A DNA stretch of 64,000 nt from Flavobacterium pectinovorum (GTDB lineage Bacteria; Bacteroidota; Bacteroidia; Flavobacteriales; Flavobacteriaceae). The notes under the pieces are model-generated. The model worked only from the letters and a program-made list of their open reading frames with translations, was not told the DNA's origin and did not search any database. The stretch is from assembly GCF_900142715.1 (NCBI RefSeq), contig NZ_FRBX01000003.1, forward strand, positions 248,001 through 312,000, written 5' to 3'. Of this stretch, positions 48,748 through 57,175 are shown piece after piece. The translations under genes were made by a program, and so were the position numbers. The number at the start of each line of letters is the position of its first letter. Positions within the stretch are counted from its first letter, which is position 1.

Positions 48748-49794
48748 ATGAACTCTATTTCAAGAATTTTATCTTTATTATTTTTCGCTTTTTTACTTTC
48801 CAACTGCAATTCGTTTGCACAAAAAAAAGATGATTATTCTACCAAAATAGACAGTTTCATTAAAGTTGCTGACCCCAAGTTTAATGGTGTAATTCTTATT
48901 TCTAAAAATGGAAAAACGTTGTACAATAAAGCGCATGGTTTTACTAATTTTGAAACTAAAAAACCTATAACAATCAACAGCCAATTCGAAATTATGTCGA
49001 ACAGCAAACTAATTGCCGCTGTTTTGGCTTTATTAGAAGTTGAGAAAGGAAAAATTAATTTACAGGATCCAATCAAAAAATACCTTCCTGAACTTACCCA
49101 AAGCTGGGCAGATTCTGTTACGGTTCATCAACTTTTAAATCATACACACGGAATTGTGGACATCAATAAACCTCTGGAATTTAAGCCCGGAACTAATTTT
49201 CATTACGGAAACGCAAGCTATAGCCTTCTTGGTCAAATTGTTGAGCATACTTCGAATAAAAGTTACAGCGAAGTGGTCAATGCACTTTTCAAAAAACTTC
49301 AAATGAAGAATACTTTTGCTTATAATCCAGACAAAATTCAAAATCTAACTACCGGATACATCAATGATAAAAACACATACGAGTCTGTCAAAGAATCGCT
49401 AATAACACCTGAAAATTTAGGTGCTGATGGAATTATTTCGACCGTAAACGATTTAGCAATCTGGAACAATAATCTTCATAAAGGAAAAATTCTAAAACCT
49501 GAATCCTATCAATTACTCATAAAACCGACTGCACAATCACAACATAATTTCTTTGGAAAAGAAAAAGAAGGTTACGGTTACAGCATTCGAATTATCGAAA
49601 AAGAACCTGTAAAATATATTGGACATACGGGACTTGGCGATGGATTTTCTTCAGTAAATTTATATTTTCCGGAAAGTGATGTGAGCCTGATCGTTATGGA
49701 AAACCAGATGAATGAAAATTCCGACTTGTTTTATGCTTCTGAATTTAAGATCAAAAACATATTACTTAAAAGCGATTTATTGCGTCAAAAATAA
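48748..49794 (+). CDS. Exported serine hydrolase, beta-lactamase/PBP fold
   Basis: A 348-residue protein with an N-terminal export signal that also fits a lipoprotein signal (LLSNC20). The active residues are S84-x-x-K87 (MSNSK), Y153-G-N155 and a C-terminal GHTGLGDGF in place of KTG. This is the class C/AmpH-like penicillin-binding fold; members cleave peptides, esters or beta-lactams. It starts a compact operon with the DUF1801 and MBL-fold genes downstream (6 and 5 bp gaps). Confidence 0.87.
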   Translation: MNSISRILSLLFFAFLLSNCNSFAQKKDDYSTKIDSFIKVADPKFNGVILISKNGKTLYNKAHGFTNFETKKPITINSQFEIMSNSKLIAAVLALLEVEKGKINLQDPIKKYLPELTQSWADSVTVHQLLNHTHGIVDINKPLEFKPGTNFHYGNASYSLLGQIVEHTSNKSYSEVVNALFKKLQMKNTFAYNPDKIQNLTTGYINDKNTYESVKESLITPENLGADGIISTVNDLAIWNNNLHKGKILKPESYQLLIKPTAQSQHNFFGKEKEGYGYSIRIIEKEPVKYIGHTGLGDGFSSVNLYFPESDVSLIVMENQMNENSDLFYASEFKIKNILLKSDLLRQK

Positions 49795-49800
49795 AACGTT

Positions 49801-50223
49801 ATGGCAAAAAATAAAACTACACAAACAGAAACCAGTGTTACCGATTTTATAAACGCTGTTGAAGATGATACAAAAAGAAACGACTCTTTTGAACTCATTA
49901 CAATAATGCAAAAACAAACGGGTTTCGACGCCAAAATGTGGGGGCCAAGTATTATTGGTTTCGGTAGTTATCATTACAAATATGCCAGCGGACACGAAGG
50001 CGATGCACCGCTTGTTGGATTTTCGCCAAGAAAAGATGCTTTTTCCTTTTATGCCTGTTTAACAGATGAAAATAAAGAAGAACTGCTCCCTAATTTCGGC
50101 AAACACAAAGTAGCCAAAGCTTGTGTTTATTTTAAAAAACTAGCAGATATTGATCCTGAAATTCTAAAGAAAATGATTTCACTTTCGGTTAAAAACTTAA
50201 ATACATTATACCCCTCAAATTAA
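49801..50223 (+). CDS. DUF1801 family protein (copy 2)
   Basis: A 140-residue cytoplasmic protein: TDFINAVEDDTKRNDSFELITIMQKQTGFDAKMWGPSIIGFGSYHYKY, then APLVGFSPRKDAFSFYACL, typical of the Bacteroidota branch of DUF1801. It is the middle gene of a three-gene unit with a serine hydrolase and an MBL-fold protein. No function is known. Confidence 0.85.
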   Translation: MAKNKTTQTETSVTDFINAVEDDTKRNDSFELITIMQKQTGFDAKMWGPSIIGFGSYHYKYASGHEGDAPLVGFSPRKDAFSFYACLTDENKEELLPNFGKHKVAKACVYFKKLADIDPEILKKMISLSVKNLNTLYPSN

Positions 50224-50228
50224 AAATC

Positions 50229-51326
50229 ATGGTCATTACGCTATTAATTATTTTACTTTCTGTTCTTATGTATTTTTTATTACATCCAAGGTTTGGAAAA
50301 AAACCTTCCGGTGAAAGACTGGCTCTAATACAAAAGTCACCTCAATATAAAAATGGGAAATTTGAAAATAACTCTTTTACGCCTGAACTTGCAGAAGGTT
50401 ATGGTTATTTTGATATTTTAAAGCAATTCTTCTTTAAAAAAGTAGACCGAAAAATTCCGACTGATATCATTCCTTCTGTAAAAACCAATTTACATGAAAT
50501 TTCGTTAGATCAGGATATTATGGTTTGGTTTGGGCATTCGTCTTATTACATTCAGCTTTCAGGAAAACGTTTTTTAATTGATCCTGTTTTCAGCGGCAAC
50601 GCCTCTCCTATTTACGGAACTACAAAAGCGTTTCAGGGAACTGATATTTACACCGTAGATGATATTCCGGAAATTGATTATTTGTTGATAACGCACGATC
50701 ATTATGACCATTTAGATTATAAAACCATCATGCAATTGAAACCGAAAATTAAAAAAATAATCACCGCACTTGGCGTTGGTTCTCATTTTGAATTTTGGAA
50801 ATTTCCTGTGGAAAATATTATCGAAAAAGACTGGCATGAAAAAATAACATTAGATGAGAATTTAACGCTATATACCACACCGTCAAGACATTTTTCTGGC
50901 AGAAGCATTAAGCGTTGTAATACACTTTGGACTTCTTTTGTTTTAGAAACCAAAGACTTTAAAATGTATTTGGGCGGCGACAGCGGTTACGATTCTCACT
51001 TTAAACAAATTGGAGATAAATTTGGCCCGTTTGATATTGCACTTATCGACAACGGTCAATATAATCCGGCGTGGAAATACATTCATAATCTGCCTGAAGA
51101 TGTAATAAAAGCCATGAAAGATCTGAATGCAAAAAGGGTTTTTCCTGTGCATTCATCGAAATTTGCATTAGCATTGCATCCTTGGGATGAACCTCTTATA
51201 AAAGTAACAGAATTGAATGCCAATTCAGAAAATCCAATTCCGTTAATTACACCAATGATTGGAGAAAAAGTCGAATTGAAAAATGAAAAACAGGAATTTA
51301 AACAATGGTGGAAAGGAGTTAATTAA
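50229..51326 (+). CDS. Membrane-anchored MBL-fold hydrolase, NAPE-PLD/UlaG-like
   Basis: A 365-residue protein with one N-terminal helix (about 2-18) and a metallo-beta-lactamase fold. Metal motif H156-D-H158-Y-D160-H161, preceded by WFGHSSYYIQLSGKRFLIDPVFS and followed by TPSRHFSGR, YLGGDSGYDSHF and FPVHSSKFAL. The order is that of the NAPE-phospholipase D / UlaG group, which hydrolyse phosphodiesters or lactones. Possibly a membrane lipid hydrolase. Last gene of the operon. Confidence 0.88.
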   Translation: MVITLLIILLSVLMYFLLHPRFGKKPSGERLALIQKSPQYKNGKFENNSFTPELAEGYGYFDILKQFFFKKVDRKIPTDIIPSVKTNLHEISLDQDIMVWFGHSSYYIQLSGKRFLIDPVFSGNASPIYGTTKAFQGTDIYTVDDIPEIDYLLITHDHYDHLDYKTIMQLKPKIKKIITALGVGSHFEFWKFPVENIIEKDWHEKITLDENLTLYTTPSRHFSGRSIKRCNTLWTSFVLETKDFKMYLGGDSGYDSHFKQIGDKFGPFDIALIDNGQYNPAWKYIHNLPEDVIKAMKDLNAKRVFPVHSSKFALALHPWDEPLIKVTELNANSENPIPLITPMIGEKVELKNEKQEFKQWWKGVN

Positions 51327-51400
51327 AATTTTAGATTGCAGATTTTAGCTTGAAAAACTAAAACAACTTTTAAATTATATCAAATTTCATTGCGAAAGAC

Positions 51401-51496
51401 GGATTAAAATCCATCCCTACAATATGATACGTTCCTCCGGAACTCTTTATAAAATTCCGTAGGAATGATTTATTTTGTAGCTAGGGATTTTAATCC
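51401..51496. repeat. Nested inverted repeat, GGATTAAAATCC family
   Basis: Outer arms GGATTAAAATCCATCCCTAC and GTAGCTAGGGATTTTAATCC, with inner arms GTTCCTCCGGAAC and ATTCCGTAGGAAT. It lies in the 286-bp gap before the lactonase gene, which holds no gene. Confidence 0.7.
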
Positions 51497-51612
51497 CTTG
51501 AAACGCAAAGTTGTCACAATTTTTATCATTCTGTGGAACAAGGAATCTTGACAAATAACCCGACAAAGATGGAGTTCTCTTAACAGAATAACAAATATTA
51601 TAATTAAAGAAT

Positions 51613-52737
51613 ATGAAACTAAAATTTCTCTTTTTCGCAATATCCTTTCTCACAGCAATTCATGTTTTTTCTCAAAACACCTACGTTTTTCTGGGATCAT
51701 ACAACAAAAACAAAGAAGCAGAATCGATACAAGTATTTCAATTAGATACTTTAAACGGAAAACTGACGAAGATAACTGCAGCAAAAAACGTTATTAATCC
51801 ATCATATTTAACGGTTTCTCCAAACGGAAAGTACGTTTACGCCTGTACGGAAACGAAAACGCCTAACGACGGGAATGTGAGCAGTTTTGAATTTAATCCT
51901 GAAAATAAATCCCTGACGTTTTTAAACAAACAAAAAAGCGGCGGAGAAAATCCGGTTTATGTTTCGGTTCATAAAAGTGGGAAATGGCTCGTAAATGCCA
52001 ATTATACAGAAGGAAGCGTTTCGGTTCATCCATTATTAGAAAATGGGAAAATCGATTCGCTTGCGCAGAATTTTCAATATAGCGACGGAAGTATTAATAA
52101 AGAAAGACAAACCAGATCGCACGTACATTCGGCTGTGTTTTCTCCGCAATTTGATTATCTCTTTTTACCTGACTTAGGTGCTGATAAAATTCGTTGTTAC
52201 GGTTTTGATGAAACGAAAAAACAGCCTTTAACCGAAACCAAAAATCCGTTTACAAAAACTGATTTAGAAGCCGGGCCAAGGCATTTTACTTTTCACCCAA
52301 ATCAAAAATTTGGTTATTGTATTGAAGAAATGGCTGGCGCAATCAGCGTTTATCAATATGAAAACGGAGCTTTACAAAAAATACAGCGCATCAACACGCA
52401 TTCTGATAAAATCAAAGAAGGTTTTGAAAGTTCTGACATTCATATTTCGCCAGACGGAAAATTTCTGTATGCCACAAATCGCGGTAAAGAAAACAATATT
52501 GCTATTTTTTCTATTGATGAAAACGGACTTTTAACAAACATTGGTTATCAATCGACTTTAGGAAAACATCCCAGAATTTTTGCCCTTGATGAAAGTGGAA
52601 AATTTCTGATCGCCACAAATGTTATTTCAGGAAACGTGATTGTTTTTAAAAGAAATCAAATAACAGGATTACTTAAAAAAGTGGGTAAAGAAGTTAAAAT
52701 GGAGAATGTTTCCTGTGTGCAAATAAAAAAGATTTGA
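51613..52737 (+). CDS. Exported lactonase-family seven-bladed propeller (6-phosphogluconolactonase-like)
   Basis: A 374-residue protein with a signal peptide ending VFSQ. Blade motifs recur: NPSYLTVSPNGKYVYACTE, NPVYVSVHKSGKWLVNANY, HSAVFSPQFDYLFLPDLG, GPRHFTFHPNQKFGYCIEE, SSDIHISPDGKFLYATNRG, HPRIFALDESGKFLIATN. Such proteins are of the Pgl/lactonase family (PF10282). Export argues against a role in the cytoplasmic pentose phosphate route, so its lactone substrate is unknown. Confidence 0.9.
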   Translation: MKLKFLFFAISFLTAIHVFSQNTYVFLGSYNKNKEAESIQVFQLDTLNGKLTKITAAKNVINPSYLTVSPNGKYVYACTETKTPNDGNVSSFEFNPENKSLTFLNKQKSGGENPVYVSVHKSGKWLVNANYTEGSVSVHPLLENGKIDSLAQNFQYSDGSINKERQTRSHVHSAVFSPQFDYLFLPDLGADKIRCYGFDETKKQPLTETKNPFTKTDLEAGPRHFTFHPNQKFGYCIEEMAGAISVYQYENGALQKIQRINTHSDKIKEGFESSDIHISPDGKFLYATNRGKENNIAIFSIDENGLLTNIGYQSTLGKHPRIFALDESGKFLIATNVISGNVIVFKRNQITGLLKKVGKEVKMENVSCVQIKKI

Positions 52738-52978
52738 TAGCGTAAAATAGAACACGGATGACGCGGATTCGCAAGCGAAAACACGGATTAATGCGGATTT
52801 TATCATCATTTTTGTCATCCTGACGAAGGAAGGATCTTCGTAAGAAACTCTACAAAGCTTGTCGCCAATCTTTGTCGATTTCCGAGTGTGATTTCTCCTT
52901 TCGTCGAAATGACAAACTTTGTAAAAAAACTTTTAATTCGAGCAAATTAGTGCAATTCGTGGCAAAAAAACAAAAAAC
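52738..52978. repeat. Dispersed intergenic repeats
   Basis: Contains ACACGGATGACGCGGATT and CACGGATTAATGCGGATT (the CGGATT family), TCATCCTGACGAAGGAAGGATC and TTTCGTCGAAATGACAAAC (a GTCGAA-type inverted pair), and GTGCAATTCGTGGCAAA at the right. No gene. Confidence 0.6.
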
Positions 52979-53503
52979 ATGACAACATTCAATTTACAAC
53001 CGGAAGTTTTAGAAAACGACATTATAAAATTAATTCCGCTACAGGAAAATCATTTTAAAGAACTTCATGAGGCAGCTTCAGATCCTTTAATCTGGGAACA
53101 ATATCCGATAAAAGACAGATATAAATTAGAAGTTTTTAAACCATTTTTTGATGGCGCTATAAACTCAAAAGGTGCTTTTTTAATTTTGGATAAAGTAACC
53201 AACGAAGTTATGGGAACATCCAGATTTTACGACTACAACACCGAAAAATCAAGTGTGGGAATTGGATTTACTTTTATTACCCGAAAATTTTGGGGCGGGC
53301 CTTATAATAAAGCTTTAAAAAAATTAATGATCGATTACGCTTTTGAGCATTTAAGCTCGGTAATTTTTCATGTTGCAGAACAAAATTTCCGTTCGCAAAA
53401 AGCCGTTTTAAAGCTTGGAGCAGAAAAAATAAACGAAGTCAATTTTAATATGAATGGAGTTGATGTAATTCATTATGAATACGAATTAATTAAAAAGTTA
53501 TGA
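52979..53503 (+). CDS. GNAT N-acetyltransferase
   Basis: A 174-residue protein with the RimJ/RimL-type start IKLIPLQENHFKELHEAASDPLIWEQYP and the closing HVAEQNFRSQKAVLKLGAEK. The acetyl-CoA loop KFWGGPYNKALKKLMIDYAF has Gly-Gly but not the usual R-x-x-G, so cofactor binding may differ slightly. Likely acetylates an amine. It is the second GNAT in the window and not closely similar to the one at 43494. Confidence 0.84.
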   Translation: MTTFNLQPEVLENDIIKLIPLQENHFKELHEAASDPLIWEQYPIKDRYKLEVFKPFFDGAINSKGAFLILDKVTNEVMGTSRFYDYNTEKSSVGIGFTFITRKFWGGPYNKALKKLMIDYAFEHLSSVIFHVAEQNFRSQKAVLKLGAEKINEVNFNMNGVDVIHYEYELIKKL

Positions 53504-53592
53504 GTTATGAGTTTGACAATATCAATAATTTAAATTCTCACTAATAACATTTTACTTTTAACTTCTAACAAATAACATTTAACAAATAAACA

Positions 53593-54174
53593 ATGAAAAG
53601 CATAACTGTTTTTTGCGGATCTAGTTTTGGAACCGAAGAAATTTACAAAGAACAAGCCGTTTTACTCGGACAAACTTTGGCAAAAGAAAATATCAAATTA
53701 ATTTACGGCGGTGCAAACGTAGGCTTGATGGGCGCTGTAGCCGATGGGGTTTTAAATGCCGGCGGAGAAGCAATTGGTGTTCTTCCTGATTTTTTAAGAT
53801 CAAAAGAAATAGCGCATTTGGGTCTTACCGAATTGATTTTTGTTGAAAGCATGCACGAAAGAAAAACCAAAATGAACGATTTATGCGAAGGTGTTATTGC
53901 GCTTCCGGGTGGTTTTGGAACTTTGGAGGAACTTTTTGAAATGCTGACCTGGGCACAATTGGGTTTACACAAAAAACCAATCGCCATTTTAAACATCAAT
54001 GGATTTTATGATTCTCTTATTGAATTAACCAAAACAATGGTTGAAAAAGGTTTATTGAAAGATGTTAATCAAAAAATGCTTTTGGTAAGTGATAATATTG
54101 ATGATTTATTAAATCAAATGAAGAATTATACAGCACCAACTGTTGGAAAATGGATTGAGAAAAAGGAGTTGTAA
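53593..54174 (+). CDS. LOG family nucleoside 5'-monophosphate phosphoribohydrolase (TIGR00730)
   Basis: A 193-residue Rossmann-type protein. The catalytic motif PGGFGTLEELFEMLTW and the start GSSFGTEEIYKEQAVLLG, with YGGANVGLMGAVADGVL, are diagnostic. Members split cytokinin-type and other nucleoside monophosphates to base and ribose 5-phosphate. In bacteria the physiological substrate is uncertain, so the cytokinin label should not be taken literally. Confidence 0.93.
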   Translation: MKSITVFCGSSFGTEEIYKEQAVLLGQTLAKENIKLIYGGANVGLMGAVADGVLNAGGEAIGVLPDFLRSKEIAHLGLTELIFVESMHERKTKMNDLCEGVIALPGGFGTLEELFEMLTWAQLGLHKKPIAILNINGFYDSLIELTKTMVEKGLLKDVNQKMLLVSDNIDDLLNQMKNYTAPTVGKWIEKKEL

Positions 54175-54299
54175 TTATGATTTTTGAGTTATGAGTGATT
54201 TGCTTTACTTTTAAAATTAAACAATTAGCCTTATATTTACATTTCAACTTTTACTCATTAACATATAACTTCTCACAAATAACATCTAACTTCCAAAAG

Positions 54300-54767
54300 A
54301 TGAAAACAGAAAATAATAAATTCGCAAAAGCCGAAATGCTGATTAGAAAACCTGTTTCAGAAGTTTTTCAGGCTTTTATTGATCCCGAAATCACCAGTAA
54401 ATTTTGGTTTACAAAAGGTTCAGGAAAACTGAAACAAGATGAAAAAACAGAATGGACATGGGAAATGTATGGATTTTCATTAATGGTTACGACACATGTT
54501 TTGCAGGAAAATAAAAAAATTGTGGTCGAATGGGGAAATCCTGATGAAAGCACTATAGTTGAATGGGTTTTTACGCCATTAAACGAAAATGAAACTTTTG
54601 TAAGCATCACCAATTCTGGTTTTAAAGGAGATACGGACAAAATAATCGATCAGGTTCGAAATTCTACCGAAGGTTTTACTTTAGTTTTAGCCGGAGCAAA
54701 AGCTTACTTAGAGCACCATATTTTACTAAATCTTGTTTTAGACAGATTCCCGAAAGGTCTGGCTTAA
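54300..54767 (+). CDS. AHSA1/SRPBCC domain protein (copy 3)
   Basis: The ATG at 54300 gives 155 residues; a longer frame from 54195 reads through AT-rich spacer DNA. The START-like pattern is AEMLIRKPVSEVFQAFIDPEITSKFWFTKGSGKL ... VEWVFTPLNENETFVSITNSGF and GFTLVLAGAKAYLEHH. It lies next to a DUF1801 gene (54864), a recurring neighbour type in this window. Ligand unknown. Confidence 0.86.
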   Translation: MKTENNKFAKAEMLIRKPVSEVFQAFIDPEITSKFWFTKGSGKLKQDEKTEWTWEMYGFSLMVTTHVLQENKKIVVEWGNPDESTIVEWVFTPLNENETFVSITNSGFKGDTDKIIDQVRNSTEGFTLVLAGAKAYLEHHILLNLVLDRFPKGLA

Positions 54768-54788
54768 AAAAAGTTTCAAGTTTATTTT

Positions 54789-54829
54789 GTTTCAAGTTTC
54801 AAGTTCTCGCAGAACCTGAAACTTGAAAC
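54789..54829. terminator. Hairpin GTTTCAAG-type
   Basis: GTTTCAAGTTTCAAGTTCT (54789-54807) pairs with AGAACCTGAAACTTGAAAC (54811-54829) with one mismatch, in the gap after the AHSA1 gene. There is no T run, so a role as terminator is uncertain. Confidence 0.5.
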
Positions 54830-54863
54830 TTGAAACCTGAAACTAAAACAACAAAATATAAAA

Positions 54864-55232
54864 ATGGATACGAAGAAACCAGCAAATATCAACGAATATA
54901 TAGGCGGATTTCCAAATGACGTTCAGGAAATTCTGGAGAAAATAAGAGAGACTATTCAGAAAGCAGCGCCGGATGCTAAAGAAAAAATCAGTTATTCGAT
55001 GCCGGCTTTTGAGCAAAACGGAATTGTAGTTTATTTTGCCGCTTTTAAAAATCATATTGGCTTGTATGCGTTGCCGAGCGGTCATGAAGAATTTAAAGAA
55101 GAACTTTCGAAATATAAATCCGGAAAAGGTTCTGTGCAATTTCCTTTGGATAAACCGATGCCGTTTGATTTGATTACCAAAATTGTAAAATTCAGAGTGA
55201 AAGAAAATCTGGAAAAAGCGAAAAAGAAATAA
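54864..55232 (+). CDS. DUF1801 family protein (copy 3), YdhG-like
   Basis: A 122-residue protein: YIGGFPNDVQEILEKIRETIQKAAPDAKEKISYSMPAFEQNGIVVYFAAFKNHIGLYALPSG is the full DUF1801 signature, closer to Bacillus YdhG-type proteins (reported iron-related) than copies 1 and 2. C-terminal Lys-rich tail. It is followed after 6 bp by the 2H phosphoesterase gene. Confidence 0.88.
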   Translation: MDTKKPANINEYIGGFPNDVQEILEKIRETIQKAAPDAKEKISYSMPAFEQNGIVVYFAAFKNHIGLYALPSGHEEFKEELSKYKSGKGSVQFPLDKPMPFDLITKIVKFRVKENLEKAKKK

Positions 55233-55238
55233 CTTTCA

Positions 55239-55919
55239 ATGGATTTAAGCGAACATTACAATCAACTTTACAAAAAATCTGCAGCAGCTATTTTAGCCGG
55301 AAATTATAAATTAGATTCTCAAATCAATAATCCCTCAGATTCCCGTTTTGGTATTACGTTACTCATTCGCCCAAGCGAGAAAATTAAAGCCTATATTCAG
55401 TTGTTTTTAAACGAATTAAAGGCGATTGAACCCACACAATATTATTATCCTGATGCTGATATTCATATTACGCTAATGTCGATTATTTCGTGTTATGAAG
55501 GTTTTACTTTAGATAAAATTTCAATTGAGGATTACATCAAAGTCATACAGGAAAGTTTAATTAATTTAGGCAAAATTAAAATTGAATTTCGAGGCGTAAC
55601 AGCTTCGCCTTCTGCCCTAATGATTCAGGGTTTTCCTGCTGATGAAAGCCTGAATAATTTACGAAACAAACTTCGTGAGAATTTTAAAAAATCTACTTTA
55701 CAGCAAAGCATTGATAGTCGTTATGCTATTTCAACCGCGCATTCGACTGTAATGCGTTTTCAGGAAAAACTTCAAAATCCGGAGAAATTAATTGCAGTTG
55801 CAGAGAAATTCCGAGATTATAATTTTGGGGAATTTACAGTTGATAAAGTAGAATTAGTTTATAATGATTGGTATCAGAGAGAAAATAACACAATTCATTT
55901 ACACGATTTTGATATATAA
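55239..55919 (+). CDS. 2H phosphoesterase / 2'-5' RNA ligase superfamily protein
   Basis: A 226-residue protein with the two H-x-T/S motifs of the superfamily: H76-I-T78 in DADIHITLM and H168-S-T170 in TAHSTVMRF. These His residues face each other in the active site of RNA ligases, phosphodiesterases and related enzymes. The central DFRGVTASPSALMIQG-like stretch links the lobes. Substrate (RNA end, cyclic nucleotide) unknown. Co-transcribed with the DUF1801 gene upstream. Confidence 0.83.
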   Translation: MDLSEHYNQLYKKSAAAILAGNYKLDSQINNPSDSRFGITLLIRPSEKIKAYIQLFLNELKAIEPTQYYYPDADIHITLMSIISCYEGFTLDKISIEDYIKVIQESLINLGKIKIEFRGVTASPSALMIQGFPADESLNNLRNKLRENFKKSTLQQSIDSRYAISTAHSTVMRFQEKLQNPEKLIAVAEKFRDYNFGEFTVDKVELVYNDWYQRENNTIHLHDFDI

Positions 55920-55928
55920 GTTTTTTTC

Positions 55929-56024
55929 GCCACGGCCCGAGCGACAGCGAACAGGCGAAGCAATTCACAAATTTTCACTAATTCAAATTGTAAAAAAACC
56001 TTTGTGCCTTTGTGCCTTCGTGGC
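55929..56024. repeat. Dispersed GCCACG...CGTGGC element
   Basis: GCCACG at 55929 and CGTGGC at 56019 bound a stretch with CACTAATTCAAATTG and CTTTGTGCCTTTGTGCC. Related to the element at 61082. It fills the gap between two converging genes. Confidence 0.55.
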
Positions 56025-56031
56025 AAACTTT

Positions 56032-56394
56032 TTATTTAAACTCTCCAAAATGCCATAAAACACCCGACGGATCGTGCAGAAAACATTCTCTTCCCCAATC
56101 TAAATTACGAATTGGAGTAAGTTTTACACCTTCATATTTTTCGGGAAGATTTAAGGCTAAAAGTTCGTCATAATAACGATCGACATCATCAACTTCAAGA
56201 AAAATCATCGTGTTTTCGATCCAGTCTTTTGTATAATAATCCTGAAGATAAAAAGCCGTTTCTTGACTTTTAAAAACAGAAAAATTACTTTCTAAAACTG
56301 TTTCTTCAAAACCTAAATCACGATAAAAGCTTCTTGATATTTCGAAATCTTTAGCACCAATAAAAGGCCGTATTGATTTGATTTTGTGATTCAT
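56032..56394 (-). CDS. VOC superfamily protein (glyoxalase/bleomycin-resistance fold)
   Basis: A 120-residue protein with one pair of beta-alpha-beta-beta-beta modules: KSIRPFIGAKDFEISRSFYRDLGFEE and the closing REC-FLHDPSGVLWHFGEF, where E and H positions are typical metal ligands. It may bind a drug or small toxic molecule or act as a dioxygenase-like enzyme. It is the last gene of a leftward three-gene unit with DUF2625 and the CPA2 antiporter (gaps 18 and 19 bp). Confidence 0.86.
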   Translation of the reverse strand: MNHKIKSIRPFIGAKDFEISRSFYRDLGFEETVLESNFSVFKSQETAFYLQDYYTKDWIENTMIFLEVDDVDRYYDELLALNLPEKYEGVKLTPIRNLDWGRECFLHDPSGVLWHFGEFK

Positions 56395-56412
56395 TTTTAT
56401 AGTTTTTCAAAA

Positions 56413-57156
56413 TTACTTTTCGAAACCAATTTGTTTTCGTAAATCTAAATTTAAGCTATATTGTTCCTGAATTGAAATTATCTTTCTCGAACTTTTATTA
56501 ATGTCACTTCCCTCTGCTGTCCAAAGAAAAGGGTAAAAATTAAAAACTTCATCACCTTTTAATTTTGAAACTTCTTCTCTCCATCCATTCCATCTGTTAC
56601 CTTCATAAAATTTATCTAAATCATTATTAAAGCAAAATTCTAAAAATTCAGAATACGTAATATCAAGTTGCTCATATTCGAGATTATCAGGAGAAAAATA
56701 ATAAATTTTACCTACATCGGTTCCTAATCCTCCTCCGTTCAATAGATAAAAACCACCAATTGCATCATCTGCAATTAATAAAAAAGGTGGCGTTTCACCA
56801 AACTCATTAAATGATTTTCCTTTATTCCAATCCGGAAGTGTTCGATTAAATCTTGAATTTCCTGAACCTAAAATTCTAATCCAGCCATCATCAATTAAAA
56901 GACCTCCTGTCATAAAAACAATTGCTCCCATTGGGGAACGAGTTGTAACCTGGGTATGAAATAATGCTTCTTTTGCTTTTAATTCATCAACAGGTAAAAT
57001 CTCAACCTTATTTTTTGCAGTTTTAATCCAGCTTTCAACAATTACCCAGCCTGGATCTTTTTTATCTATAAGTTCTTCAGCCTTTTTCATTTTATTTTGT
57101 CCGGTTGTCACAAAAGTTATTAATATCAACGAAATTAACAGCAATTTTCTTTTCAT
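56413..57156 (-). CDS. Exported DUF2625 family protein
   Basis: A 247-residue protein with a signal peptide near residues 1-20 (LLISLILITFVTTGQ). The core GAIVFMTGGLLIDDGWIRILGSGNSRFNRTLPDWN and FLLIADDAIGGFYLLNGGGLGTDVGKIYYFSPDNLEYEQLDITYSEFLEF is typical of DUF2625 (SMI1/KNR4-like in appearance). Most DUF2625 proteins are cytoplasmic, so the signal peptide is notable. Function unknown. Confidence 0.82.
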   Translation of the reverse strand: MKRKLLLISLILITFVTTGQNKMKKAEELIDKKDPGWVIVESWIKTAKNKVEILPVDELKAKEALFHTQVTTRSPMGAIVFMTGGLLIDDGWIRILGSGNSRFNRTLPDWNKGKSFNEFGETPPFLLIADDAIGGFYLLNGGGLGTDVGKIYYFSPDNLEYEQLDITYSEFLEFCFNNDLDKFYEGNRWNGWREEVSKLKGDEVFNFYPFLWTAEGSDINKSSRKIISIQEQYSLNLDLRKQIGFEK

Positions 57157-57175
57157 TTATTCTATCCTAAAAAAA

